Below, piece after piece: positions 17,338-25,886 of a stretch of 64,000 nucleotides of DNA. A model generated the notes under the pieces. That model was not told the origin of the DNA, made no database searches, and saw only the letters and a program-made list of their open reading frames with translations. The stretch comes from Microthrixaceae bacterium. Its GTDB lineage: Bacteria > Actinomycetota > Acidimicrobiia > Acidimicrobiales > Microtrichaceae. A program made the position numbers and the translations under genes. The stretch spans positions 93,116-157,115 of the forward strand of contig JACJWI010000007.1 of NCBI GenBank assembly GCA_020637215.1, given 5' to 3'. Numbering within the stretch: position 1 is the stretch's first letter; each line of letters starts with the position of its first letter.

Positions 17338-18834
17338 ATGTCCAGCACAGCTCGCTTGTCACCCCTCCGCCGCGGCCGCTCCGTCGCCGTGGTCGCAGCC
17401 GTGTCGGCCCTCGCGGTCCTCGCCGGTGCGTGCGGCGCCCGGGGCGGCGAGCACATCACCGACGGCGCGGAGATGAACGGCACCCCGCAGGGAGGGGCGG
17501 CGGCCACCGCCCCCGCCGACGACGGCGCGGCGGTCGACTCGCCCGACTTCGGGACGGTGAAGGCGCCGTGCGGAAAGGGCGACGCCAAGGTCGCCGACGG
17601 CGAGCAGCAGGGCGGGGCCGACACGATCCAGATCGGGGTCCCCAACGATCGCGGTGCGACCATCCGACCGGGGCTGCAGAAGCCGATCTGGGACGCGTCG
17701 GTGGCGTTCGCGGCGTGGTGCAACGCCCAGGGCGGCATCGGTGGCCTGAAGATCGAGCTGATCGACATGGACGGCAAGCTGTTCGAGGTCGAAGCCGCCA
17801 TGCAGAAGGCCTGCGGCAACGCGTTCGCCCTGGTCGGCGGGGGCAACGTCCAGGACGACCTGCAGTTCTCGGGCAAGGACGGCTCGGACTTCCACCGCTG
17901 CAAGCTCATCGACATCCCGGCGTTCGCTGTGTCGAGCGCCAAGTCGATGAGCAACGGGCAGGTCCAGCCGATCCCGAACCCGACGAACACGATCTCCAAC
18001 ACCTGGTTCCGCGACTTCTTCGCCCTCTACCCCGACCAGGCCGCCAAGTGGGCACCGGTGTGGGGCAACCTGCCGTCGCTCAAGATCGTCAAGACCAAGC
18101 AGGAGGCGATCATCCCCGACGTGAAGGGCATGAGCCAGGTCGGCGACTTCAACTACCCGCCGATCGGCACCACCGACTGGACGCCGCTGGCCCTGTCGGT
18201 CATCGACTCCGGGGCGACCTCGCTCAGCTGGACCGGCGAGTCGCCCGACATCGCCAAGCTGCTCGAGAAGCTGAAGGACCAGGGCTGGAAGGGCCGGGCG
18301 CTGCTCGAGACCAACCAGTACGACAAGCTCTTCATCGAGTCCGGCAGCCCCAAGGCGCTCGACGGCTCCCTGGTGCGCATGGCGCCGCACATGCTCGAGG
18401 AGGCCGACAAGTGGCCGGCGGTGCGCAAGTACCTGGACCTGGTCGACCAGTACGTCGACGGCGGCGAGGTCGCGGTGCTCGGCATGCAGTCGATGTCGGC
18501 GTGGCTGCTGTTCGTCACCGCCGCCAACAAGTGCGCGGCCGACAACGGCGGTGAGATCAGCCGCAACTGCATCATGGAGACCGCGGCGGCGACCTCGGAC
18601 TGGACCGGCGGCGGGCTGCACGCCCCGCAGGACCCCGACGAGGGACCGACGATGAAGGCCAGCACGTGCAGCATGCTGGTCATGGTCAAGGACGGGAAGT
18701 TCGTGCGTCGCTACCCCGAGATCGGCGGTGAGGGCGACGACGGCGACGGCTTCCACTGCCCCGCGGACGGCCTGACCAAGGTCACCGCGGACGTCGGCGA
18801 GGGCAACGTCGACCCCACCCGACCGCCCTACTGA
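17338..18834 (+). CDS. Orphan ABC-type substrate-binding lipoprotein (branched-chain amino acid binding-like)
   Basis: A 498-residue lipoprotein. A basic N terminus and hydrophobic helix end in the lipobox VLAGAC (Cys near residue 33). The fold looks like a type I periplasmic binding protein (Leu/Ile/Val-like): IQIGVPNDRG, WCNAQGGIGGLKIELIDMDG, ACGNAFALVGGG, CKLIDIPAFAVSS and later GYE-like acceptor segments. Eight or more Cys residues outside the lipobox suggest disulfides. ATG 17338 has GGGAGA upstream. No permease or ATPase genes lie nearby, so it is an orphan receptor, perhaps for a distant transporter. Ligand unknown. Confidence 0.78.
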   Translation: MSSTARLSPLRRGRSVAVVAAVSALAVLAGACGARGGEHITDGAEMNGTPQGGAAATAPADDGAAVDSPDFGTVKAPCGKGDAKVADGEQQGGADTIQIGVPNDRGATIRPGLQKPIWDASVAFAAWCNAQGGIGGLKIELIDMDGKLFEVEAAMQKACGNAFALVGGGNVQDDLQFSGKDGSDFHRCKLIDIPAFAVSSAKSMSNGQVQPIPNPTNTISNTWFRDFFALYPDQAAKWAPVWGNLPSLKIVKTKQEAIIPDVKGMSQVGDFNYPPIGTTDWTPLALSVIDSGATSLSWTGESPDIAKLLEKLKDQGWKGRALLETNQYDKLFIESGSPKALDGSLVRMAPHMLEEADKWPAVRKYLDLVDQYVDGGEVAVLGMQSMSAWLLFVTAANKCAADNGGEISRNCIMETAAATSDWTGGGLHAPQDPDEGPTMKASTCSMLVMVKDGKFVRRYPEIGGEGDDGDGFHCPADGLTKVTADVGEGNVDPTRPPY

Positions 18835-18849
18835 GGCCGCACCCGCCGA

Positions 18850-19623
18850 TCAGCTCACCAGGAGCAATCCGGCACCGAGCACGACCAGCGCCGCGCCGTA
18901 GAGGCGCTCGAGCCGGTCCGAGGCGGTGCGGATGGCGACGGTGGCCCCGAGCCGCGACGCCGGCACCGAGGTGACCGCCAGCGTGGCGGCCACCGCCCAG
19001 TCGATGTGGCCGAGGAAGCCGTGCACGACGGTGCCGGGCACCGCGAGCACCGCCGAGACGGCCAGGCTGGCGGCCAGAGCGGGCTTGATGCGCAAGTGGG
19101 CGACCGCCAGGTAGAGCGGTGCGAGCAGGAACCCGCCGCTGTTGGCCAGCAGACCACCGATCAACCCGACCAGGCCGCCGACGAGCAGCAACCGCCACCG
19201 CTCGATCGAGGGGGATTCGTCGCCGGTCGGGTCGGCGCCGAGCCCGTGGCGCGAGATGACCAGACGGAGCCCGATCCCGATCAGGATGATCTCGGTGGCG
19301 GTGACCAGCGCCGAGCCGTCGATCCAGTTGGTGGCGAGCGCGCCGAGGACCGTGGCCGGCAGACCGGTGGCCAGGCTCCAGCCGACCGTGCGCAGCTCGA
19401 TCATCCCCGCCCGCCGGTAGGCCCCGGCCGCGACCAGCGTGCCGGGGATGGTGGCGGGCAGCGGCGAGGCCACCGCGGCGATGGCCGGCACCCCGACCAG
19501 GTACAGCAGCGGTGTGGCCACCGCGGAGCCGCCCTTGCCGAACAGTCCACCGAGGAATCCGATCCCCAGTCCGATCAGGGCGATCTCCAGCCACAGCACG
19601 ACCCCACTCCACCCGTCGACCAT
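18850..19623 (-). CDS. TauE/SafE-family sulfite/organosulfonate exporter-type permease
   Basis: A 257-residue membrane protein with about eight hydrophobic segments arranged as an internal duplication. GIGFLGGLFGKGGSAVATPLLYLVGV in the first half and GLVGLIGGLLANSGGFLLAPLY in the second carry the Gly-rich half-repeat motif of the TauE/SafE family. These proteins move small anions such as sulfite or sulfoacetate, or act in unknown transport. It is divergent from a LysR regulator with a 46-nt shared upstream region containing a T-N11-A palindrome, so LysR control is likely. Confidence 0.85.
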   Translation of the reverse strand: MVDGWSGVVLWLEIALIGLGIGFLGGLFGKGGSAVATPLLYLVGVPAIAAVASPLPATIPGTLVAAGAYRRAGMIELRTVGWSLATGLPATVLGALATNWIDGSALVTATEIILIGIGLRLVISRHGLGADPTGDESPSIERWRLLLVGGLVGLIGGLLANSGGFLLAPLYLAVAHLRIKPALAASLAVSAVLAVPGTVVHGFLGHIDWAVAATLAVTSVPASRLGATVAIRTASDRLERLYGAALVVLGAGLLLVS

Positions 19624-19656
19624 CCATCGCGTCCAACAATGTCGTCCTCTGCGTCG

Positions 19657-19671
19657 ATAGTGTCCAACTAT
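19657..19671. promoter_or_regulatory. Putative LysR operator (T-N11-A palindrome)
   Basis: ATAGTGTCCAACTAT is a perfect 5-bp inverted repeat with a 5-nt spacer and contains T-N11-A, the LysR-type operator pattern. It overlaps the ATG of the LysR gene and is preceded by a related direct copy (GTCCAACAAT at 19631-19640). The position between the divergent transporter and regulator fits autorepression. Confidence 0.55.
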
Positions 19672-20605
19672 GGATGAGCTCCCGTCGCTGAGCGAGCGCC
19701 AGCTCGGCTACGTCGTCGCGGCCGTCGAGGAGGGCTCCTTCACCGAGGCCGCGATCGAGTGCTCGGTGTCCCAGCCGACGCTCTCGGCGTCGATCGGTCG
19801 GCTGGAGCGCGACCTGGGCATCACCCTGTTCGACCGGATCGGGCGTCGCATCGTCCCCACCGACGCGTGCCTCGCCATGCTGCCGGCGGCACGGGACCTG
19901 CTGCGGGCCGCCGCGGACGCCCGCCGGGCGGTGTCGAGCGTGGCCGACGGACTGTCGGGTCACCTCGACCTGGCGGTGCAACCCACGGTGGTCGGGACCG
20001 TCGTCGGGCTCGTCGCCGAGTTCCGCCGGGACCACCCCGGCGTCTCGGTGCACCTGCGCTCCCCCGGCGACGGCTCCGTCGGCGCCCTGGTCGCCAGCGG
20101 CGTCGCGGATCTGGGCATCGGCGACGTCGCCGAACCGTCGCTGCGCTGGCGGGCCCTGTGGGACGAGCCCTACGTGTGGGTCGAACCGGACCCCGATGGG
20201 CCCCGCCCGACTGCGGGGTCCGGTCAGCGCCGCCGACCCCGACCGCGACCCGTCCGGGCCGACCGGCTCGGAGGCGCCGTGCTGGTGGTGCCTCCCGACG
20301 GGAGCCCGACCCGCCAGGTGATCGACGCCTGGTTCGCCGCCGCGTCGAGCTCATCGCAGCGGGCGCTCGAGGTCGACCACCGTGAGGCGATCCTGGCTCT
20401 GGTCGCCGCCGGAGCCGGCTCGACCATCGTGCCCGCATCCATGGCCGCGGGCTCCGACAGCGCCGCGGTCCGGGTCCGTCCCCTCGACCCTCCGATCGAG
20501 CGCACCATCGGGATCGTGCACCGCGACCGCCCCCTGTCGCCGTTGGCGGCCCGCTTCGTCGAGCTCGCCGCCGAGCGGTTCAGCTCGGCTCGGCGATCCC
20601 CATGA
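19670..20605 (+). CDS. LysR-family transcriptional regulator
   Basis: A 311-residue protein. The N-terminal winged HTH has LSERQLGYVVAAVEEGSFTEA, then ECSVSQPTLSASIGRLERDLG and ITLFDRIGRRIVPTDA, the standard LysR signature. The effector domain (about 90-300) includes LDLAVQPTVVGTVVGLVAEF and a late VAAGAGSTIVPASMA strand. A Pro/Arg-rich insert (about 182-200) is unusual within the effector domain. The gene is divergent from the TauE/SafE permease and its 3' end overlaps that of the convergent sulfatase gene by 26 nt. Confidence 0.87.
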   Translation: MDELPSLSERQLGYVVAAVEEGSFTEAAIECSVSQPTLSASIGRLERDLGITLFDRIGRRIVPTDACLAMLPAARDLLRAAADARRAVSSVADGLSGHLDLAVQPTVVGTVVGLVAEFRRDHPGVSVHLRSPGDGSVGALVASGVADLGIGDVAEPSLRWRALWDEPYVWVEPDPDGPRPTAGSGQRRRPRPRPVRADRLGGAVLVVPPDGSPTRQVIDAWFAAASSSSQRALEVDHREAILALVAAGAGSTIVPASMAAGSDSAAVRVRPLDPPIERTIGIVHRDRPLSPLAARFVELAAERFSSARRSP

Positions 20606-22133
20606 GGTCGTAGGCCAGCCGTCGACGAGTGCGCTCGAAGTCGGCCCAACGGCCCGGGTCGGCCTCGGCGGCATGGCGCTCGGCCAACAGGTCCGCCCAC
20701 CCGGACCGACCGGTGTCGCGCAGGCGCTGCAGGTAGGCGGGGAGATGACCCCGTGTGTGGTACGGCCCGCCCTCGGCCAGCACGGTGTCGATCGGGTCCT
20801 CGGCCCCTGACCGGGCGAGTTGGGCCGCGGTCCAGTCGTCGAGCACCGAGCGGGCCCGGTCGGCCGCCGCGGCGGCCGACGGCTCGTCGATCAGGTCGGT
20901 CATCTCGTGCGGGTCGGCCGCGACGTCGAAGAGCATCTCGTCGTCCCAGCCGTGGTAGCCGTCGTGGAAGGTGCGCAGGTACAGGTGGTCGCCGGTGCGC
21001 ACGCCCCGCTGGGCGGTCCACGCCCCCTGGGTCAGCACCAGGTGGTCGCGCCCGGCGGTGGTGCCGGCGTGCAGGGCGGGGGCGAGCGACTCGCCGTCCC
21101 ACACGTCGGTCGGGACCACCGCACCGGCCAGCTCGACGACGGTCGCGGCCAGGTCGAGGTGGTAGTGCAGCCCGGGCTGCACCCGGGGTTCGAGGCCGGG
21201 CCAGCGCAGCACGGCGGGGATGTGGGTGGTGGCCTGATCCGCGCCCTGGTGGTCGCAGTAGACGCCGAGCTCGCCGAACTGCTCGCCGTGGTCGGAGCTG
21301 ACCAGCACGGCGGTCTCGTCGAGCACTCCCAGGTCGGCCAGCTCGGACACGACGGCGCCCACCGCGTCGTCCGCGTAGCGGATGCCGACGTCGTATCCGT
21401 CGAACGCGGCCTTGACGTCGTCCATGCTCGACAGGTCCCACGGCTGGCGGGGCGGGGGCGGTCCCCACTCGTCGGGGGTGAACCCCCACGGCTCCTGCGC
21501 CGAGTGCGGGCCGGGCCGCTCCCAGTTGGCGGCGCGGACCTCCTCGGTGTGCCAGGCCGGGATCGGGTCGCCCTCGAACGGGTTCCCGTAGTCGTCGGGG
21601 GTGTTGTAGGGCGTGTGGGGGTCCCACAGGTGCACGTGCAGGAACCAGCGGTCGGCCCGGCCCCGTCGCCGCAGCCAGTCGACGACGTGCTCGGTGACCG
21701 CCGGGGCGCGCTCGACGCCCATCCCCCGCATCAGGTTGGCGGCCTCCATGTAGCCGTGGTTCCACCAGCTCGCCGAGTGCCGGAACGGGAAGCTCGACAT
21801 CGACGCGGTGTGGAACCCGGCGGTGTAGAGCCGCCATGCCCACGACGAGCGCATGGTGGAGCTGACGAACTGGCGGTCGGCGCCCTCGACGCGCAGGTCG
21901 GCAGCCACCCCGCCGTGGTTGACCACTCCGTTGCGGGTGCCGAACGTGCCGGTGGCGAGCGCGGTGCGGCTCGGCAGGCACGGCACGTCGGACGCGTGGA
22001 CCGACTCGAAGCGGATCCCCTCGGCGGCCAGGGCGTCGATGTTGGGGCTGGTGTCCCGGTGGTAGCCGTAGCAGCCCAGGTGGTCGGCCCTCAGGGTGTC
22101 GATGTCGAAGTAGATGATGCGCACGGCGGTCAC
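20580..22133 (-). CDS. Sulfatase (formylglycine-dependent arylsulfatase family)
   Basis: A 517-residue cytoplasmic-looking sulfatase without signal peptide. N-terminal metal ligands are in IIYFDIDTLRADHLGCYGY. The sulfatase signature PCLPSRTALATG gives a C-x-P-S-R site with Cys52 as the residue converted to formylglycine. Other active-site pieces are HVHLWDPHTPY and VSSDHGEQFGE. It could cleave sulfate esters, or with another metal preference phosphonate/phosphate esters. GTG 22133 has AAGGGA just upstream and overlaps the SDR stop by GTGA, so it is the third gene of a crotonase-SDR-sulfatase operon. No formylglycine-generating enzyme is in this window. Confidence 0.87.
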   Translation of the reverse strand: MTAVRIIYFDIDTLRADHLGCYGYHRDTSPNIDALAAEGIRFESVHASDVPCLPSRTALATGTFGTRNGVVNHGGVAADLRVEGADRQFVSSTMRSSWAWRLYTAGFHTASMSSFPFRHSASWWNHGYMEAANLMRGMGVERAPAVTEHVVDWLRRRGRADRWFLHVHLWDPHTPYNTPDDYGNPFEGDPIPAWHTEEVRAANWERPGPHSAQEPWGFTPDEWGPPPPRQPWDLSSMDDVKAAFDGYDVGIRYADDAVGAVVSELADLGVLDETAVLVSSDHGEQFGELGVYCDHQGADQATTHIPAVLRWPGLEPRVQPGLHYHLDLAATVVELAGAVVPTDVWDGESLAPALHAGTTAGRDHLVLTQGAWTAQRGVRTGDHLYLRTFHDGYHGWDDEMLFDVAADPHEMTDLIDEPSAAAAADRARSVLDDWTAAQLARSGAEDPIDTVLAEGGPYHTRGHLPAYLQRLRDTGRSGWADLLAERHAAEADPGRWADFERTRRRLAYDLMGIAEPS

Positions 22134-22954
22134 GTCCCTTCGAGGGATCGGACGGCGAGGCCGAGCTCGTCGATGATCTCGTAGCTGGTCGCGTTCCGGC
22201 CGGTCAGCTCCGGCCCGCCGCAGCACAGGGCGACCACCGCCTCCACCATGTGCTCGAGCGACTCGATCCGGTCCTCGCCGATGCGGTCCCCGACCAGCGC
22301 CTCGGCCCCCTCGGTCATCACCGCGGCACGCGGCGCCACCGCGTTGACCCGGATCCCCGTCGGGGCGAGCTCGGCGGCCAGGGCGTTGGTCATGCGGTCG
22401 AGGGCGGCCTTGGACGCGCCGTAGGCGCCGGTGGTGGTCCCGGTGACCCCGAGCTCGAACGGCGGTCCCGGCCACGGCCGCGACGTGCGACTGGACACGT
22501 TCACGATCCAGCCCTCACCGGCCTCGGCCATGGCCGGGACGACACCCTGGGCCAGGTCGACCGGGGCGTGGACGTTGACCTCGAACATCAGGCGGCGACG
22601 CTTCAGGGTCAGCTCGCCGAGCGGGCCGTAGATGGCGGCGGCCGCGTTGTTGACGAGCACGTCGATCGGCCCGCCGAGCGCGTCGACGGCTTCGGGAACC
22701 ACTCGGGCCCGGTCGCTCGGGTCGCTCAGGTCGGCCACGACGCCGACCGCCGTCGAGCCCGTCGCGGCGGCGAGAGCGGCGGTCTCGGCCAGGCTCCCGG
22801 CCAACGGTCCACCCGGCTCGGCGGTCCGCGCCACGAGCGCCACCGCCGCGCCCTCGGCGGCGAGCCGTCGGGCGATGCCGGCCCCGATCCCCCGGCTGGC
22901 GCCGGTGACCAGCGCCCGGCGCCCCTCGAACCGACGGGCACGACCGGCGCTCAC
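22130..22954 (-). CDS. Short-chain dehydrogenase/reductase
   Basis: A 274-residue classical SDR. It has the Rossmann motif LVTGASRGIGAGIARRLA, the structural NNAAA, a serine in IVNVSSRTS and catalytic Y-G-A-S-K, with IRVNAVAPRAAV after the active site. It probably oxidises or reduces a hydroxyl/keto group, with Arg after the first strand hinting at NADP preference (inference). GTG 22954 overlaps the crotonase stop by GTGA. The shared operon with a sulfatase and a crotonase suggests stepwise breakdown of a sulfated alkyl, steroid or similar substrate. Confidence 0.87.
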   Translation of the reverse strand: MSAGRARRFEGRRALVTGASRGIGAGIARRLAAEGAAVALVARTAEPGGPLAGSLAETAALAAATGSTAVGVVADLSDPSDRARVVPEAVDALGGPIDVLVNNAAAAIYGPLGELTLKRRRLMFEVNVHAPVDLAQGVVPAMAEAGEGWIVNVSSRTSRPWPGPPFELGVTGTTTGAYGASKAALDRMTNALAAELAPTGIRVNAVAPRAAVMTEGAEALVGDRIGEDRIESLEHMVEAVVALCCGGPELTGRNATSYEIIDELGLAVRSLEGT

Positions 22955-23790
22955 CGGTCCCAGACCCCGCGGGAGCTGACCCGGGACCAGTCGGGGTCGC
23001 GCTTCTCCATGAACGCGGTCGCCGCCTCGACCACCTCGCCGCCGGTCGAGGCCAGGATCTGGGTGCGGTTCTCCAGGTGGATCGCGGCCTCGATCGACGA
23101 CGCGTCGAGGTTCGCCCACATGACCTCCTTGGTCATCGCCACCCCGAACGGGCTGTAGCCCAGGATCACCTCGGCGGTCTCGAGCGCCCGCTCGACCGGG
23201 TCGACCGCGACCGCGGAGACGAGACCCATCGACAGCGCCTCGTCCGCGTCGACGACCCGCGAGGTGAGGATCAGGTCGAAGGCCCTCGAGGACCCGACGG
23301 CGCGCGGAAGCGTGTAGCTGATGCCGATGTCGCAGCCGCTGAGGCCGATCTTGATGAACTGGGCGCAGAAGCGGGCGGACGGCGCCGCGATCCGCAGGTC
23401 GCACGCCAGTGCCAACGCGAACCCGCCGCCGTAGGCCACGCCGTTGACCGCGGCGATGACCGGCTGCTGGATCCGGCGGATGCGGATCGGCAGCTCGGCG
23501 ATGCGCTCCTGGCTCAACATGCCCGCCCGCGGTCCCGACGTCCCCACCGACGTGGACGACCCGCCGGCGCTGCTGAGGTCCAGACCGGAACAGAAGCCCC
23601 GGCCGGCGCCGGTGAGCACGACCACCCGACAGGAGTTGTCGCCGTGGATCTCGTCGAGCGCGTCGAGCAGGTCGTCGACCATGCGGAACGACAGGGCGTT
23701 CAGGCGGTCGGGGTTGTCCAGGGTCACCACGGCGACCTCGGGCCGGGGTCGTTGCACGGTCACCAACGGCTCGCTGCGGTCCTCGCTCAC
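22951..23790 (-). CDS. Enoyl-CoA hydratase/isomerase (crotonase) family protein
   Basis: A 279-residue crotonase-fold protein. The first oxyanion segment is LTGAGRGFCSGLDLSS; the second is NGVAYGGGFALALACDLRIA. The region after it reads ARFCAQFIKIGLSGCDIGISY. At the two places where hydratases usually have Glu, this subgroup shows other residues with an Asp in GCDIG, so activity may differ from simple hydration. It is the first gene of the operon, starting at GTG 23790. A 130-nt divergent region separates it from the F420-type gene. Confidence 0.85.
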   Translation of the reverse strand: MSEDRSEPLVTVQRPRPEVAVVTLDNPDRLNALSFRMVDDLLDALDEIHGDNSCRVVVLTGAGRGFCSGLDLSSAGGSSTSVGTSGPRAGMLSQERIAELPIRIRRIQQPVIAAVNGVAYGGGFALALACDLRIAAPSARFCAQFIKIGLSGCDIGISYTLPRAVGSSRAFDLILTSRVVDADEALSMGLVSAVAVDPVERALETAEVILGYSPFGVAMTKEVMWANLDASSIEAAIHLENRTQILASTGGEVVEAATAFMEKRDPDWSRVSSRGVWDR

Positions 23791-23920
23791 CTGATCCCCC
23801 GATCGTCGCCCTCCGTCGTGGGGGAAGCTAGCGGGTGCCGTCGGTGCTTGACCGCGGCCCTCATTCCCGCGATCGTCGCCCGGTGCACCCGGACCGCCGA
23901 CCCTCCGCCCTCACCCGCTG

Positions 23921-24472
23921 ATGTACGGCCGGGGCTCCGCACCACCTCCACCCGAACCGTCCCGGACCCAGAGCTGGCCCCGAGCGGCGCTCGCCCGGAT
24001 CAAGCGGGTGAAGGTGCCGGCGCGGGTCCTGTCCTCGGCGCCGTTCCGGTGGGCGGCCCCCAAGGTCCTGCCCCCCACCCACAAGCTGCTGCACCGCCTC
24101 AGCGGCGGGCGCCTGATGTTCGACTCGCAACGGCAGCCGATGTGCATGCTGCACACGATCGGGGCCCGCAGCGGCGAACCCCGCGAGACGCCGTTGGCCG
24201 CGGTGCCCGTCGAGGACGGCGCTCTGCTGGTCGTCGGCTCCAACTTCGCCAGCCCCCGCCATCCGGCGTGGACCGCCAACCTGCTCGCCCACCCCGACGC
24301 GACCGTCACGTTCCGGGGCCGCACCTACCCGGTCACGGCCCGCCTGCTCGACGATCGGGAGCGAGCCGATCGCTGGGACCTGCTGCTCGAGTGGTTCCCG
24401 AACTGGCGCGACTACACCGAGGTCACCGACCGCGAGTTCCGGGTGTTCGAGCTCCGACCCGTCGATGCCTGA
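23921..24472 (+). CDS. Nitroreductase/deazaflavin (F420)-dependent oxidoreductase family protein
   Basis: A 183-residue protein of the Ddn-like family of mycobacteria and relatives. Visible are LMFDSQRQPMCMLHTIGARSG, the R-x-T-P-L-A/L-A segment after it, LLVVGSNFASPRHPAWTANL and a terminal ATVTFRGRTYPVTARLL; these form the F420-binding split beta-barrel pattern. It would use F420H2 to reduce a quinone, lipid or xenobiotic. ATG 23921 is the likely start; the 3' end overlaps the GNAT gene by 8 nt, indicating co-translation. Confidence 0.85.
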   Translation: MYGRGSAPPPPEPSRTQSWPRAALARIKRVKVPARVLSSAPFRWAAPKVLPPTHKLLHRLSGGRLMFDSQRQPMCMLHTIGARSGEPRETPLAAVPVEDGALLVVGSNFASPRHPAWTANLLAHPDATVTFRGRTYPVTARLLDDRERADRWDLLLEWFPNWRDYTEVTDREFRVFELRPVDA

Positions 24473-25052
24473 CGGGTTCGACGGGTCCAGCGAGGGCGCC
24501 CTGCAGATCCGCGTCGCCGACGTCGACGACGTCGACGCGCTGGTGGCGCTGGTCCACGCCGCGTACCGAGGCGAGCCGGCCGACTCGACGTGGACGACCG
24601 AGGCCGACATCCTCGGCGGCCAGCGGGTCGACCGGGCGATGGTCCGGGAGGCGATCGACGACCCGTCCCGGACGGTGCTGGTCGCCACCGACGGAGCGGG
24701 CCCGCACACCGACGACGGGGGCGGATCGATCGTGGCGTGCTGCGAGCTGACCGGACCCGACAGCGCCGGCACGAGCGTGCTCGGCATGTTCGCGGTCGAC
24801 CCCCACCGCCAGGGGGTGGGCCTGGGCCGGCGCGTCCTCGACGCCGGCGAGTCGTTCGCCGCTGAGCGGGGGGCATCCGCGCTCGAGTTGCACGTGATCG
24901 ACGTCCGGGTCGAGCTGATCGACTGGTACCGGCGACGCGGCTACGTCGTCACCGACGAGCGCCACCCGTTCCCCTACGGCGACGAGCGCTTCGGACTCCC
25001 CCGCCGCGACGACCTTCAGTTCGCGGTGCTGCGCAAGGAGCTCGCGCCCTGA
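24465..25052 (+). CDS. GNAT-family N-acetyltransferase
   Basis: A 195-residue acetyltransferase. The acetyl-CoA pyrophosphate loop is in VLGMFAVDPHRQGVGLGRRVLD (Q-x-x-G-x-G). The beta strand SIVACCELTG precedes it, and a late VELIDWYRRRGYVVTDERHPF segment carries the family's Tyr-containing helix. ATG 24465 lies inside the end of the upstream gene. Substrate is not predictable; small-molecule or peptide amine is usual. Confidence 0.87.
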   Translation: MPDGFDGSSEGALQIRVADVDDVDALVALVHAAYRGEPADSTWTTEADILGGQRVDRAMVREAIDDPSRTVLVATDGAGPHTDDGGGSIVACCELTGPDSAGTSVLGMFAVDPHRQGVGLGRRVLDAGESFAAERGASALELHVIDVRVELIDWYRRRGYVVTDERHPFPYGDERFGLPRRDDLQFAVLRKELAP

Positions 25053-25109
25053 TCCGTCGTCGAGCGGCCGGCGATCAGGGTCCTCCCGCGATCAAGGGTC
25101 CTCCAGCGA

Positions 25110-25886
25110 TCAGATCTCCTCGAGCGGGCGGCGGTCCGACTCCTGGGGCTGGCGACCGGTGCGCAGCGGGCCGAGCGGCGCGTCGACCATGAGCTGGCGC
25201 CGCCACCGGGCACCGAGTCGACGAAGGGCCGCCGACCACTCCCCGAGCGGCCCGCCGGGCTCCCACGCCCGTTCGTAGGCGACCCAGCCGGGCCAGTCGG
25301 GGACCGCCCAGATGAGGATCGCCTCGGATCGGTCGGCCATGGCGACCTCGTAGCCGCCGACGGCCTCGATGCCGAGGGCAGCGACCGCCGGCCGGGCGAC
25401 CTCCCCGGCCGCCGCGAGCAGATCCGGCGCGGCGCCGGGTGCCACGGTGAACAGCTCGTGGGCGTAGACCTCGCCCCGCACCCCGTCCGCGCACAGCGTC
25501 ATCACGTCGCGGGTCCAGTCGGTCGGCACCACGATGCGGTCGGTGCCACCCCGACGCAGCGACGCGGCGGTCGCCCACCACTTCGCCAGCGACGGGTCCT
25601 GGTCACGTCCCCCGCCGGTCTCGTGGGCGAGGTTGGCAGCGAGGCCCTCCCATCCGTCGAGCTCCCACATGTTCACCACCTGGGGCCAGTCGCCGGTCGA
25701 GCCGATCGTCGCCCACACCCCCAGGCAGAGCTGGTGTCGCTCGCGGCGGGCGATCGGGCACCAGTTGGCGGTCATGTGCTGCATGTAGCGGGCCCGGTTG
25801 TGGCCGATCACGTCGACCAGCTCGTGGATGTAGACCTTGGGCCCGACGCCCGAGCCGACGCCCGCACCCGGCGACGAGTCGGTCAC
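25110..25886 (-). CDS. NIPSNAP-like / ferredoxin-like-fold protein of unknown function
   Basis: A 258-residue protein with no signal peptide. Two similar halves are visible: VYIHELVDVIGHNRARYMQHM ... VVNMWELDGWEGLAANL and VYAHELFTVAPGAAPDLL ... ILIWAVPDWPGWVAYERAW. Repeated Y-x-H-E-L starts and W-x-x-W-x-x ends suggest a duplicated dimeric alpha/beta-barrel (NIPSNAP-type). GTG 25886 overlaps the upstream luciferase-like gene stop by GTGA, so the two are coupled. A monooxygenase partner or redox role is possible but not shown. Confidence 0.6.
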   Translation of the reverse strand: MTDSSPGAGVGSGVGPKVYIHELVDVIGHNRARYMQHMTANWCPIARRERHQLCLGVWATIGSTGDWPQVVNMWELDGWEGLAANLAHETGGGRDQDPSLAKWWATAASLRRGGTDRIVVPTDWTRDVMTLCADGVRGEVYAHELFTVAPGAAPDLLAAAGEVARPAVAALGIEAVGGYEVAMADRSEAILIWAVPDWPGWVAYERAWEPGGPLGEWSAALRRLGARWRRQLMVDAPLGPLRTGRQPQESDRRPLEEI

